Source: Larix kaempferi
Lineage: Eukaryota > Streptophyta > Pinopsida > Pinales > Pinaceae
Direction: 5' to 3'
Assembly (NCBI GenBank): GCA_027924585.1
Contig: BSBM01000964.1
Coordinates: forward strand, 3,576,001 to 3,640,000
Length of the DNA stretch: 64,000 nt
Made by a program: the position numbers and the translations under genes. Within the stretch, counting starts at the first letter, position 1, and every line of letters starts with the position of its first letter. Shown here piece after piece: positions 46,698-57,220 of the stretch. The notes beneath the pieces are model-generated. The model made no database searches and was not told the origin of the DNA. It saw only the letters and a list, made by a program, of their open reading frames with translations.

Positions 46698-47534
46698 GTG
46701 ATTAAGTCTCATAAACCCCACTACATGGCCTCTCGACGGGCTGAGGGCACAAATATCCTTGTTCCTGAATATATTCGACGCGGAGTAGGAGACTCCGTGC
46801 AACCACTAAATGTAGCTACGCAGTCCATCATCACACTGCGCATTAATCAACTAAATCAATCTCACCACTTGGTTGTGGAAACCTACTTTTGCAACCAACC
46901 CCTCAACTTCACCTCGGGTGAGACCTCAGGCTGCTTGCATTTTGTTGCCGAAACGGCCAGTGAATAAGGGTTTTGTTGGTATTTTGTACCATGAAGTACC
47001 TGGGTCTACATTGGAAAACCTATAGAACAGTGCTGCGACCAACAAATGGTTTCGTTGCCGCGCTAAGACCGATGATGTGATAGTGTATTCAGAAACGTAA
47101 GGTCCAATAGTTGGCATCCAGAAAAGAAAGAAATCCGGGCCTTGTGCGATAAGATCGAAATAGACTTTGCAAAGAAAGAAAATAGACATCCACATCTATT
47201 TGATGTACAGTGGTTGAATAGATACTTGTGGAGAGATATCCACGAAATTTGTTGGGCGTCATTTCCAAACAAGCTACATGAGTGGATATCGCGCCTAGCA
47301 AAAAGAAAGAATTGCTACCAAGGCAGATTACCAACAGAGTGGAGTCCGGAGCTTACTGAACAACTCAAAGCAATCGATAGGCAACTGTCACAAGCAGTCG
47401 ACTTCTGGGTTGATAGCATACTAGAAGGTTTTGTGACCAAGTTTGTTGTAGATACGCTGAAATCATACAGCCAAGCTGAAGCATACTTTTTCGAAGGATT
47501 CAGAGGTAAGTTCTTGAAAAACCTAACCCTATAA
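46698..47534 (+). pseudogene. N-terminal open frame of element I, function unknown
   Basis: One frame from 46,698 with a single stop at 46,965-46,967. The first part may truly start at the Met at 46,728 (MASRRAEGTNILVPEYI). The second part, open for 130 codons from 47,142, reads WLNRYLWRDIHEICWASFPN, LTEQLKAIDRQLSQAVDFWV and FVTKFVVDTLKSYSQAEAYF, looking alpha-helical with no motif I recognise. It ends about 60 bp before the gag frame, one frame off. It may be the gag N-terminus or an extra upstream ORF, as known in Ogre-type elements; I cannot tell. Confidence 0.5.
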
Positions 47535-47595
47535 ATTAAAATGCTTTTAGCTGAGAAAGGTGTTATAAGAATGCAGCAATAGTTCAAAATCTGTC

Positions 47596-49557
47596 ATGGT
47601 AGAGAACACATACATTGATTCTGATGAAGAAAACCATACTTTGAGAAGTGGAAAGAGATACAAGCTTACTAACAAGAAGAAACCCACATCCTCTAGAAAT
47701 CGTATAGATACCGAAATTCCATGTGACATCAATAGTAAGAACATTCAGTTATCAGCCACAATCCAGTGCATTATACCTCAGAATCAATCAGTCTAGAACC
47801 CATCTGCTGCGAGCATCGCGCAACTCATCCCACAACTCAGTAATACTACTGACACCGCAGGACCAAGTACTCACAGCACTACATCTCAGCCCATTCCCCA
47901 AAATACTATCCCTAGCATGATCTAGCAACCTATATCTACTTTTGTCATAGGGAATCAGTCTTAGAATAGTACAAAATCCGGAAGCAGAATGACAGATAAT
48001 GATATAAAATTGTCGATATTCAAAGGAATGGGTCAGGAAGACCTTGACCAGCAATGGTTTCTATGCGAAGCCGTGTGGAGTGTTAAGCAAGTGACAGATG
48101 ATGCTATCAAGAGAGCGTAGCTCATAACTACTTTCAGAGACAGAGCGCTGCATTGGTTTATGAAGTATTCTCAAGCACAACCAAGAACCTTAGCAGATAT
48201 CAAGACCACGATGGGAGTCGAGTTTAAGTAACCCAAATCAGAATCACAGTGCATAACGGAGTTGAAAGAAATCAAGCAGAAACCTACTGAATCGGTCTGG
48301 GAATTCGACCAAAAATTCAAAACATTGTTGGACCAAGTGAGCTTTGTTATAGATCCGCAATAGCATCAAGAATTGTTCATTGCTGCGCTGTTGCCCCACA
48401 TCAGACAACCACTAATGAAACAGAAGGTTGTATCTCAAGCTGAGGGCTTGGAGATCGCAATGAAGTTGGAAGCTTCACCAATTGGAGAAAGTAGTTTGGG
48501 GATGATACAGATCCATAACCAATTGGCTACCTTGACATTAGAGTTACAAGGTATGAAGAATGGAAAAGAGCAAAGACATGAACAATGACATGAAGTTTGG
48601 TGCACAGGATGCAAAGGAGAGGGACACACCAGAGAACATTGCCCCTTATTTCAAGAATACCTTAACACTGGCGCACCAAACCCAATAAATATGAATCAGA
48701 ACCAGGCACCATGGTGTGAAATTTGTAGAAGCAGAGGACACAGACTTGAGGATTGCTACCTGATACAAAAATATGTAAAAACACCTAAAAACTTATACTG
48801 AAATTTCTGTAAGTCAGATGGACATGATGAGTCCAACTGTCACGCTTATGAACTGATGAATGAAAGAAAGTGAGATATGGAAGCAATGCGAGGTGCTGGA
48901 ATGTACCGCGTTCAAGAGGAAAATCAGCCAAAGCAAGAAAACACCCACTATGACCAAGGAGGATATAGAGGCCGCGGTGGTGGATATCGCGGGAGAGGAA
49001 GAAATACTTATCAAAATCAAAGAAGAGGACGAGGCTAGTTAATATGCTATAACTGTGGCCAGCCAGGTCATGTATCCAGAGAATGTACTAATCCATGCCC
49101 CACATGAAACTACTGTAAATCATTTGATCATGTGATTGAAGATTGTCTGGTGCTTGAGGTAGAAATGCAGAAGAGGATAAGAATAGAATCACCGAACCCT
49201 AATATCCAGTTGATCGCATCAGAGAACAGACCTACCGGTCAGAGTGTCAATGCAGTAACGCAAAGTGGCACTAATACAGGAAAAGACAATGGCATAGAAG
49301 CCTCGACTTTTGGAACAACTGATCCTAAGAAAAACCCTGGAGAAACAATAGGGAAAAGAAAAGCTTTTGGGAAAGCACCTCCAATGAACTTACAGAAAAA
49401 CAAAGAAATATTCAAGGAAGCACAGAACATGTTTAAACAACCACCACCTACTTCACCAAGGATTCCACTGCGATGTCAAGAACCACAAATACAAGACATG
49501 CCACTGGCATATGATCAGACGTGCACTGCACCAGATACCTCTAATTTTGTTGCGTAG
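47596..49557 (+). pseudogene. gag of element I: capsid core and five zinc knuckles
   Basis: First segment of one long frame. A polar linker is followed by the capsid core (about 48,000-48,480): KLSIFKGMGQEDLDQQWFLC, RDRALHWFMKYSQAQP, KEIKQKPTESVWEFDQKFK, LFIAALLPHIRQPL. Then five CX2CX4HX4C boxes at 48,601-48,642, 48,715-48,756, 48,799-48,840, 49,045-49,086 and 49,105-49,146, with an Arg/Gly-rich stretch (about 48,950-49,035) between the third and fourth. The first Cys of boxes 3 and 5 is a TGA stop. Other stops are mostly TAG/TAA/TGA one C-to-T change from Gln or Arg codons. Confidence 0.88.
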
Positions 49558-50091
49558 TTTCTACAAAGCTGCATCAAGTTATTAAAAAACAAGGACACTC
49601 TTATGGAATTTGAAAACCTGATAAATCAGTACGAATCATGCAGTAAGAAAGGAATAGTGCATAGCGCAGTACATAACATTAGAAGTCCCAAAAGAACTGG
49701 CAGGGAGATGTGGTTCACTGCACATATAGGAGACTATGAGATGGACGAGATCATTCTTGATCTCGGATCTAAAGTGAATGTCTTAACCAAGCAGACATGG
49801 CAGGTGATGGGAAAACCAAACTTACAGTGGTCACCTATACAGCTAAGAATGGCTAACCAAGGCATAGTTATACTGCAGGGAAGGTTAACCAACACCATTG
49901 TCGACATTGATGGAGTGCGAAGTTATGCAGACTTCGAAGTAATTGAAATTGTGGATGATATAAATCCTTATCCAGCACTACTGGGCATCGATTGGGCGAT
50001 GATGAAATCCACTGTCATCAATCTGAAAACAATTAAAATGATATTTGAAGGCAATGACATAAGGGCCATCGCACCATTGGATCCTTCATAG
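49558..50091 (+). pseudogene. retropepsin-like protease of element I (DLG active site)
   Basis: Same frame as gag, one TAG between them. Open for 162 codons from 49,603: TGREMWFTAHIGDYEMDEII, then I-L-D-L-G-S (Asp-Leu-Gly at 49,759-49,767), KQTWQVMGKPNLQWSPIQLR, MANQGIVILQGRLTNTIVD, ADFEVIEIVDDINPYPALLG, IDWAMM. The order fits a retropepsin: acidic active-site loop, flap, and the ALLGIDW segment in place of I/LLGRDW. Leu replaces the usual Ser/Thr of the D-S/T-G triad, which may be a lineage feature or a mutation. Intact over its length in this copy. Confidence 0.82.
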
Positions 50092-51222
50092 GGGGAGTGA
50101 TATGTTGAACCTATTCAAGAAGAGTATAGAGCCCAAGACCTTGACCGTATCTATCAAATGACAACAAATGCTGCGGATGATATTGATCCTACTATGGATG
50201 GAATGCTCAGCTAGTGCTATGATAGCTCTTGCATCTCAGACTCAGATGCAGGATTATAAAACTGGCAACGCAGAATGCATGAAGTATCTGCTAGGAGATG
50301 CGCGACAATCACAAAGTCACTTCGCTATATTGGAAAGCAGGTAAGTCCAATCCCGACTTATGATGGTACAACTAATGTCTATTCATTTATCAAAGAATAC
50401 ACTGTAGCAGTGGCAGATGAACATCACGTCTCAGCAATAGACTTGGCACTCAGAGAAACACCTTCCAGATGGTGGGCTACACATAAAAAGACAATGACAA
50501 CTTGGGACCAATGCAGAATAAAACTACAGATTAGATTTGCTGATAAGGTCACACTACCATTTGAGAAATATAATGGCTAGAGGGATCCAGGAGATCATAT
50601 CACAGCTTGTATACAAGCTTGGAAGGAAATACCGCAAACAGAATGGGTACATCTCTTTGTGCATACATTGCAGGAGCCTATTCCAAAAAACTGGTACCTA
50701 CAGGAGGAGATGCGCATAGGAACCGCGGATTGGTCCATCCTTAGTGCAACCTTCCACAAGGATTTTAGTTTCCAAGATGACCAATGGACTATACATGATG
50801 CACTGCAACTGATCAAGCAAAACATATTTAGCCCACATCGCAAAGAAGAAAATATAACACTAGAAGAGTTTTTTGACACAAGCAATGTACTTGCGAGTCT
50901 CCAACCAGATTGGATAGAACAAACAAAACAAGTCATGGGCTATTATAACTTAGTTGGAAAAGATGAAGATAAGGAAGATAGCGATGAGGAGGATCTTCTC
51001 AATATAAAAATACCTGAATCAGAAGGGATACGCGAGGTAGAAGGGTCTCCATTAGAGATTCCTGATATAAGTGGACCGGTCAAGACAAAGAAAGTGAACA
51101 TCGATACTAGTGAAGAGCCGAAGTTCGCAGCAATAGGAGACTACTGGGATGATGACACAGTTGCAGAAATTGAAGCTATATTACAGGAATATCAGGAAGT
51201 ATTCCCGACAAAGTTCACATAG
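50092..51222 (+). pseudogene. second capsid-like (gag-type) domain between protease and RT, element I
   Basis: Continues in the gag-protease frame. After a linker with stops, the region from 50,275 reads SPIPTYDGTTNVYSFIKEYT, LALRETPSRWWATHKK, TTWDQCRIKLQIRF, then (stop at 50,578) DPGDHITACIQAWKEIPQTE, WVHLFVHTLQEPIPKNWYLQ, DWSILSATFHKDFSFQDDQW. This has the spacing of Retrotrans_gag domains (F/YDG, L...LR.TP..WW, W......RF) and is separate from the capsid core at 48.0-48.5 kb. An acidic linker (EDKEDSDEEDLLNIKIPES) then AIGDYWDDDTVAEIEAIL and EVFPTKF lead into RT. Its role is unknown. Confidence 0.7.
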
Positions 51223-52140
51223 ATTAAAGGTATTCTAGGAGACTTAGGATTCATGAGAATTCCCCTTAAGCCCAGAGCGAAACCTATTAAGCAAAGGCCA
51301 TATAGATTGAATCCACACTACAAAGAATAAATTAAGGTAGAACTCGATAAGATGCTCGATGCAAGAATTATTGAGCTGTTTGAAGAATCTGAATGGATAA
51401 GCCCAATGGTAATCGAAGACAAGAAAACAAAGGGTGAGACTAGAATCTGTGTTGACCTCAGAAAGTTGAATGATGCCTCTATGCATGATCCATTTCCTAC
51501 ACCTTTTACCAATGAAGTTCTTGATAACGTTGGAGGGAATGAAGCATATTCTTTTACTGATGGATTTTTTGGATACCATCAGATAAAAATTGATCCAGCC
51601 GATAGGCACAGAACCACTTTTGCAACAGAATGGGGGTAATTTCAGTATACAGTTATGCCTTTTGGCTTGAAGAATGCACTAGCCATATTTTCAAGAGTAG
51701 TGATTGCAGCATTCAAAGACTTCATCCACAAGTTTTTAGAAATTTACTTTGATGATTGGACCATTTTTAGCTTATTGAAGAACCATGCCGCGAACCTCAT
51801 AATGATGCTGGAAAAATGTAGACAGCATAAGATTTCATTGAATTTAAGAAATGTATTTTCTGTGTTCCTTATGGGATTCTACTAGGACACATCATGTGTA
51901 AGCAAGGGTTAATCGTTGATCCAGCGAAGATCGCAGTTATTGCAAATTTACCTACACCAAATTCAGTTAAACAATTGCGCACTACACTAGGGCATACTGG
52001 ATACTACAGGAAATTCATAAAGGGGTATGCACAGATAACCGCAATAATGGAGAATATTTTGAAAAAGGATGCACCATTCATTTGGAATGAGGACTGCGAG
52101 AAAGGATTTGACACATTGAAAGAAAAAATGGTCACCGTGC
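51223..52140 (+). pseudogene. reverse transcriptase of element I (YFDD box intact)
   Basis: Frame as above to 51,885, then a one-base shift. Motifs: KPRAKPIKQRPYRLNPHYKE, LDARIIELFEESEWISPMVI, RICVDLRKLNDASMHDPFPT, YSFTDGFFGYHQIKIDPADR, TVMPFGLKNALAIFS, FLEIYFDDWTIFS (Y-F-D-D at 51,745-51,756), and after the shift GLIVDPAKIAVIANLPTPNS, TLGHTGYYRKFIKGY. Stops at 51,328-51,330, 51,637-51,639. RT sequence differs clearly from the chromovirus RTs of D and F. Confidence 0.9.
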
Positions 52141-52600
52141 CGATCCTAGTTTTTCCAGACTGGAAAAATCCATTTCACGTACATGTTGATGCTTCATGTA
52201 TAGCATTGGGTATCATTCTTGCATAGCCAGGAGAAGGAGGAATTAATCATCCCATTGCATTTTCGAGCAAAAAGATGTCATCTATTGAGAAGAACTATAC
52301 CACTATTGAAAGGGAAGGACTTGCAATGGTATATGCACTATAGAAATTCAAACACTATTTGCTTGGTGCGCACTTTTCAATGTTTACTAACCATTCTTCA
52401 TTGAAATACCTAGTCAATAAGCCAGTGTTAGGGAGACGAATATGCAGATGGCTCTTACTCTTCCAAGAGTATGATTTTGAAATAATAGTTAAACCAAGAA
52501 GATTAAATTTAGCCCCTGATCATCTATCAAGGATCGAGTCAGGAGAGGAATCAATGAATCTAAAAGACAATCTGCCTGATGCGTAATTGTTTGCTATACA
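52141..52600 (+). pseudogene. RNase H of element I
   Basis: Follows RT in the shifted frame: PILVFPDWKNPFHVHVDASC (first acidic motif), ALGIILA, a TAG stop, then HPIAFSSKKMSSIEKNYTTI, EREGLAMVYAL, stop, KFKHYLLGAHFSMFTNHSSL, KYLVNKP, and RRLNLAPDHLSRIESGE at the end. All expected RNase H blocks are in order; the Asp in FTNHS (usually FTDHS) is Asn. Confidence 0.87.
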
Positions 52601-53885
52601 GATCGTTGATGATTATTATCAGGATATCATTGACTTTCTAACTACTGGGTTCGCACCTACTTAATTTACTACACGACAAAAGAAGTAGCTAGTAGTACGA
52701 GCTGCAGACTTCACCATTATTGTAGGACAAATCTATAAGTTAGGACCTAATGAAGTGCTGCGAAGATGTGTATTAGAACATGAGAAGCCCCTTGTATTAG
52801 CTGATGCACATTCAGGAGCCGTAGGAGGTCATTATGCAGGAAGGCCTACTGCATAGAAGATACTGCGTGCAGGACTATGGTGGCCTACAATCCATAAGGA
52901 CTCCAAAGAACATTTCCAGAATTGCGATGTCTGTTAGAGGACAGGGAAACCATCAAGAAGAGATGAAATGTCGTTGAATCCTTAGCTGACCTTGCATGCA
53001 TTTGAGAAATGGGCAATTGATTTTGTGGGACTTATTAACCCACCGGGAAAAAGAAGTGGTGCGAGGTATATTATTATAGCAATTGACTACCTCACCATAT
53101 GGGTAGAAGTAAAATCAGTCAAGGACTATAGTGTAGTTACAACCACACAATTTATTTTTGAGAATATCCTTACACGATTTGGATGCCCAAAAAAATTGAT
53201 GAGTGATCAGGGTACTCATTTTTTGAACAGAACTATTGAAGCTTTGATCAAAGAATTCCACATCCATCATTAGCGCAGTACGCCTTATCATCCACAAGCG
53301 AATGGTACTGTTGTAGCATTTAATAAAGTACTTGGGAATGCACTAACCAAGGTATGCAATGTAAACCACAATGACTGCGACCTGCGCATTCCTTCAGTAT
53401 TATGGGCATACAAAACAACATGCAAGAAATTAATTAGACATACACCTTTCAGATTGGCTTACGAACAAGAAGAAATAATGCCTATGGAGTACATTATACC
53501 CAGCTTGAGAATAGATGCATTGATAGGGATGGCAGATCACGCAGCACTAGAAGAAAGGATGTCACACTTGGTTGGGTTGGAAGAAGAGCGCTTCATCACG
53601 GGATTCCACCAACAAGTGCATAAAGAACAAGAAAAAGCATGGCACGATCACCACATCAAGAATAAGTCTTTTTAGGTAGGCGACCTAGTCCTACTGTATG
53701 ATAGTAAATTCATGAAGTTTCCTAGAAAATTTAAAATGCATTGTCTTGGACCATATACTGTAATAGATGTTAATAATGGTGGCACAGTCCAGTTAGCAAC
53801 TTTAGCTGGTGATTCATTACCCAATCTCATAAATGGGAGTAGACTAAAGCTTTACCGCGATAGTCGTGCTTCGCAGCATTCATAA
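52601..53885 (+). pseudogene. integrase of element I, catalytic Glu replaced; no chromodomain
   Basis: Zinc finger H(SGAVGG)H...GLWWPTIHKDSKEHFQ-NCDVC (about 52,810-52,935); core FEKWAIDFVGLINPP (first Asp 53,018-53,020), RYIIIAIDYLTIWVEVK, RFGCPKKLMSDQGTHF (second Asp), stop, [16 protein letters not shown] where the third catalytic residue, Glu in relatives (G-T-V-E), is Val (53,313-53,315). C-terminal part: [51 protein letters not shown], stop, VGDLVLLYDSKFMKFPRKFK, LGPYTVIDV, NGSRLKLY, TAA at 53,883-53,885. No chromodomain follows. Confidence 0.88.
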
Positions 53886-54345
53886 TGATCAAAAGAAGGA
53901 AAAGTTTCTAGGTGCTAAGTATGGTCGGAATTGGGCACTAGAAACTGTGGAAAAGTCTGTACATAGATTGATAGAGATAGATCTATATAGCACCTAGCAT
54001 TTGAAAAAAAGAGAAACAATGCGCATGTTGCGACATCCAAAAAGCAGCAACTGGAAAGAAAAGAAATTATATGCCACGAAATCCTGAAGCACATGCACTA
54101 CTTTATGATGAGTTGAGATGACGCGCCGTGAAGTGTTTCCTACTATGCATATGATGTGGATGAGGTATGCACATATAATTATGTTATGAACTTGTATACT
54201 TAAATTTTTCATAATTATATTTGTTTTCAAGGAAAAGTAAGTAGAGAAAGACTAAAAGTACATAGAAATAAGTTTCATGAAAAGATTTTGGAAGTAATTA
54301 TTTTAGATCATGATATATATGTATACAATGTATGACTAACACACA
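53886..54345. other. non-coding segment after element I, with an inverted repeat
   Basis: CTAGGTGCTA (53,909-53,918) and TAGCACCTAG (53,989-53,998) are exact reverse complements 70 bp apart. GAAAAAAAGAGAAA (about 54,003-54,016) could be a polypurine tract for I, but no LTR start is evident after it. No gene seen. Confidence 0.5.
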
Positions 54346-54350
54346 TGTAG

Positions 54351-54935
54351 TGTTAGATTTTAAGCATTAATTCAATATGCTATAGGATCTTCACTGAGAG
54401 AATAACATGTACAGTATATTAATGCATAACAATCATATCAAGCATGTCAAGCATCACAAAAATCAAAAGCATGAGACAATGGACACACAGATTTTTCGGT
54501 GGGGAAAAACCTAAGGTGAAAAACCCCACAACTTCCTCAGAGATAGATAGATCAATGGCTCAACCAAAGTACAATAGATAGTCTCCTACTATGCAACTAA
54601 TCCTCCTCCTTCAATGTGCGCCACTTTCTGAGTGAGAGAAGAGTGAGTTTTGAGATAATCAAAATAGAGAATCCCGACTCTCTATTTATAGTTGTCCTGA
54701 CCTACCTAATTACTTATGGGGCAGACTTGTCTAACTTAGCCTAATAACCCCAGTTACATATATTCTGGGCTGACACCCACATCAGGTAGTCTAATAACCC
54801 ATCGGCAAGTTAATCTACTTGCGACACTTGTTAATACAAATGACGACACTTCCTTATAGAGGAATAACACATATCTTATAAGGGTACAATAAATATATAT
54901 ATGAAATACATTCCAAAGTTACATATACATCAACA
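54351..54935 (-). repeat. 3' LTR of element J (585 bp)
   Basis: Begins TGTTAGATTTTAAGC, ends ATACATCAACA on the plus strand; closely matches 60,204-60,799. On the minus strand it carries TATA-like TATAAATAGAGAGTC (about 54,680-54,695), the probable promoter copy. Confidence 0.94.
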
Positions 54936-54951
54936 CTCCCTCTTAACTAGG
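54936..54951 (-). promoter_or_regulatory. polypurine tract of element J
   Basis: Plus strand CTCCCTCTTAACTAGG; on the minus strand CCTAGTTAAGAGGGAG immediately precedes the LTR start TGTTGATGTAT. Confidence 0.8.
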
Positions 54952-55396
54952 AAGGTATTTCTCGACACAAATCATCAGGCACAAGTCTTCCTCTCTTGAT
55001 CATCGTCATCGAATCATCGTCATCGTCACAACTGTTGCTATCTCGTCCAATATCTGAATCTACTCGTCATAGGAAGTTCTACAGAGCCAGTCCTTTTTCA
55101 TATTGGATGTAGGCCCAACACCTGTAGGTCTTCATTATCACTAGTCAAACTGTGGAATCCTTAGGACTCATCACGTGTGTCTGCAAAACCTCGCAAGAGC
55201 ATCCCAGGATTTTTACGAGCACACAGCTCAACCTCTCGAATCTCTCAGGATATTTTACATGCCACTGCACAACCTGTCCATGACCATAGAGTATCAAACT
55301 GATACTTCACCATACATCCAACTGATGTATATCATCACATGATCAACCTGATCATCATCATCATCTGCGAGCAAGCCATCAAGTAGGTACACCTCA

Positions 55397-55525
55397 GGAC
55401 TGATTACACTGCCTCTGCAAAACCTGCAAGATCTCTCAGGACTGATTACACTGCCTCGGAAAAACCTGCAAGAGCATCTCAGGACTGATTATATGCCTCT
55501 ACAAAACCTGTGTACCAAACTGTCA
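55397..55525 (-). repeat. 43-bp tandem repeat, three units, in the 3' region of J
   Basis: GGACTGATTACACTGCCTC..AAAACCTGCAAGA recurs at about 55,397, 55,440 and 55,483; a degenerate relative occurs at about 55,180-55,210. Lies between the end of pol and the 3' LTR. Confidence 0.85.
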
Positions 55526-55600
55526 CATCAATGTCTTCAGATCACCACAAAGTCCATGGAGCACAACCCAGATGCACACACACAACAATTAGACTCACCA

Positions 55601-56082
55601 GCATGGGAGGACCAACCTACTACCATATGGGAAAGGCTAACAACACTTACATCAATGACCATGGGAGGACCAACCTACCACCATGTCGAAAAGGCACAGC
55701 ACTTACATCAACGACCATGGGAGGACCAACCTACCACCATGTCGAAAAGGCCCAACACTTACATCAACGACCATGAGAGGACCAACCTACTATCATGTCG
55801 GAAACGCTTCAACACTTATATCTCACCATAGGAGGACTAACCTTCCACTATGTGAGAATGGCCCAGCACTTACATCTCACCATGGGAGGACTAACCTGCC
55901 ACCATGTGAGAATGGCCCAGCCCTTACATCTTACCATGGGAGGACCAACCTACCACCATGTAAGAATGGCTCAGCCCTTACATCCTGCCATGGGAGGACT
56001 AACCTACCACCATGCAAGAATGGCTTGGCCCTTACATCCTGCCTTGGGATGACTAACCTGCCACCATGCAAGAATGGCCTAG
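55601..56082 (-). repeat. 53-57-bp minisatellite, nine units, in the 3' region of J
   Basis: Nine units each beginning CCATGGGAGGACCAACCTAC followed by CACCATGT, a variable GAAAAGGC or AGAATGGC word and CACTTACATC. Units near 55,700 and units near 55,950 form two sequence subtypes. The plus-strand open frames over it are by-products. It lies 26 bp left of the pol stop. Confidence 0.93.
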
Positions 56083-56107
56083 TGTGCATCTGTGTCTCTT
56101 GACTTGA

Positions 56108-57220
56108 TCACTTCCCTCTGGAAGGCATCTTGATCTGAAGTACACCAAGTCTCCCTCTGAAGTATTCAAACTTCACTCTGGCAAGCGTCTTGGTCAACAC
56201 ATCGACTATCTGCTCGACTTTCACAACATACAAGAGCTTCACAGCTCCCCTCTGCACCATATCCCTGATATAGTGGAACTTGATCTCAATGTTCTTCAAC
56301 CTATCATGGAACACTGGGTTCTTTGACAACTTCACACAAGTCTCGTTGTCACAATATATACAGGTAGCACTCAACTGGAGATCAAACAAATCAGATAGTA
56401 GATTCCTAAACCATACTGCCTCACAACTAGCTGAAAAAGCTGCAACATACTATGCTTCAGCTGTACTCAGTGCCACACAGGACTGCTTCCTGCTAAACCA
56501 AGAGATCACACTTGATCCCATACTGAAGCAGCACCCCGAAGTGCTCTTCCAATCAATGGCACTACCTGCTCAATCCGAATCAACATAACCCTCCAGGTTA
56601 AAATTTTGATTCGCCTCATACTTGAGCCCATAATCCACTGTACCCTTCAGGTATCTCAGAACATGCTTTGTAGCTATCAGGTGAACATGTCTCGGATCTG
56701 TCAGATACTAGCTCAAGGTGTTCACTGCAAAGCAAATGTTTGGCCTCGTATTCGTCAGGTACATCAAGGACCCAATCATCTTACGATACATCGTAGCATC
56801 AACCGGCTCAGAAGAAGCATCGAACCAAAGCTTCAGGTTTAATTCCATAGGTGTGGCCATGGCCTTGCAGTCCATCATCCCAAAACACTTTAGGATATTT
56901 ACTACATACTTCCCTTGTCCAAGGAAGATCCCATCTGCACTCTGCCACACCTCCATACCAAGAAAGTAGTGCATCATACCCAAGTCCTTCATCTCGAACT
57001 CGGCAGCCAGCTTCCTCTTCATATCGGCAATCAGTCTATCCTCCCCTGTCAGAAACAGGTCATCCACATACAATAGTAGAATTACTGGATTACCCTCCTC
57101 AACCTTGTAGTAAAGGTTGGAATCTGCTTTACTCTTGGTAAAGCCCAAACTGGATAGGAAGCCATCTATCCTGCCATACCAGGTCCCGGGTGCCTGTTTC
57201 AAACCGTACAAACTTCCCAT
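56108..57220 (-). pseudogene. copia RT (C-terminal half) and RNase H of element J
   Basis: Open from 57,220 to about 56,708: MGSLYGLKQAPGTWYGRIDG, SKADSNLYYKVEEGNP, ILLLYVDDLFLTGED (catalytic Y-V-D-D at 57,059-57,070), FEMKDLGMMHYFLGMEVWQS, IGSLMYLTNTRPNICFAVNT, then a stop and RNase H: EGYVDSDWAGSAIDWKSTSG, SRKQSCVALSTAEA, TAG (56,450-56,452), YVAAFSASCEAVWFRNLL, IYCDNETCVKLSKNPVFHDR, IEIKFHYIRDMV, ending at 56,108. The N-terminal fingers of RT upstream of SLYGLKQAP are absent or unreadable. Confidence 0.93.

Noticed and set aside
48799-49107. Idea that TGA is read as Cys (recoding) in element I
   Set aside because: Other TGA, TAG and TAA stops interrupt the same frame and the window is plant nuclear DNA; simple mutation is enough.
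55493-56102. Plus-strand open frames with repeated GRTNLPPC-type peptides
   Set aside because: Translation of the nine-unit minisatellite in the 3' region of copia J, antisense to the element.
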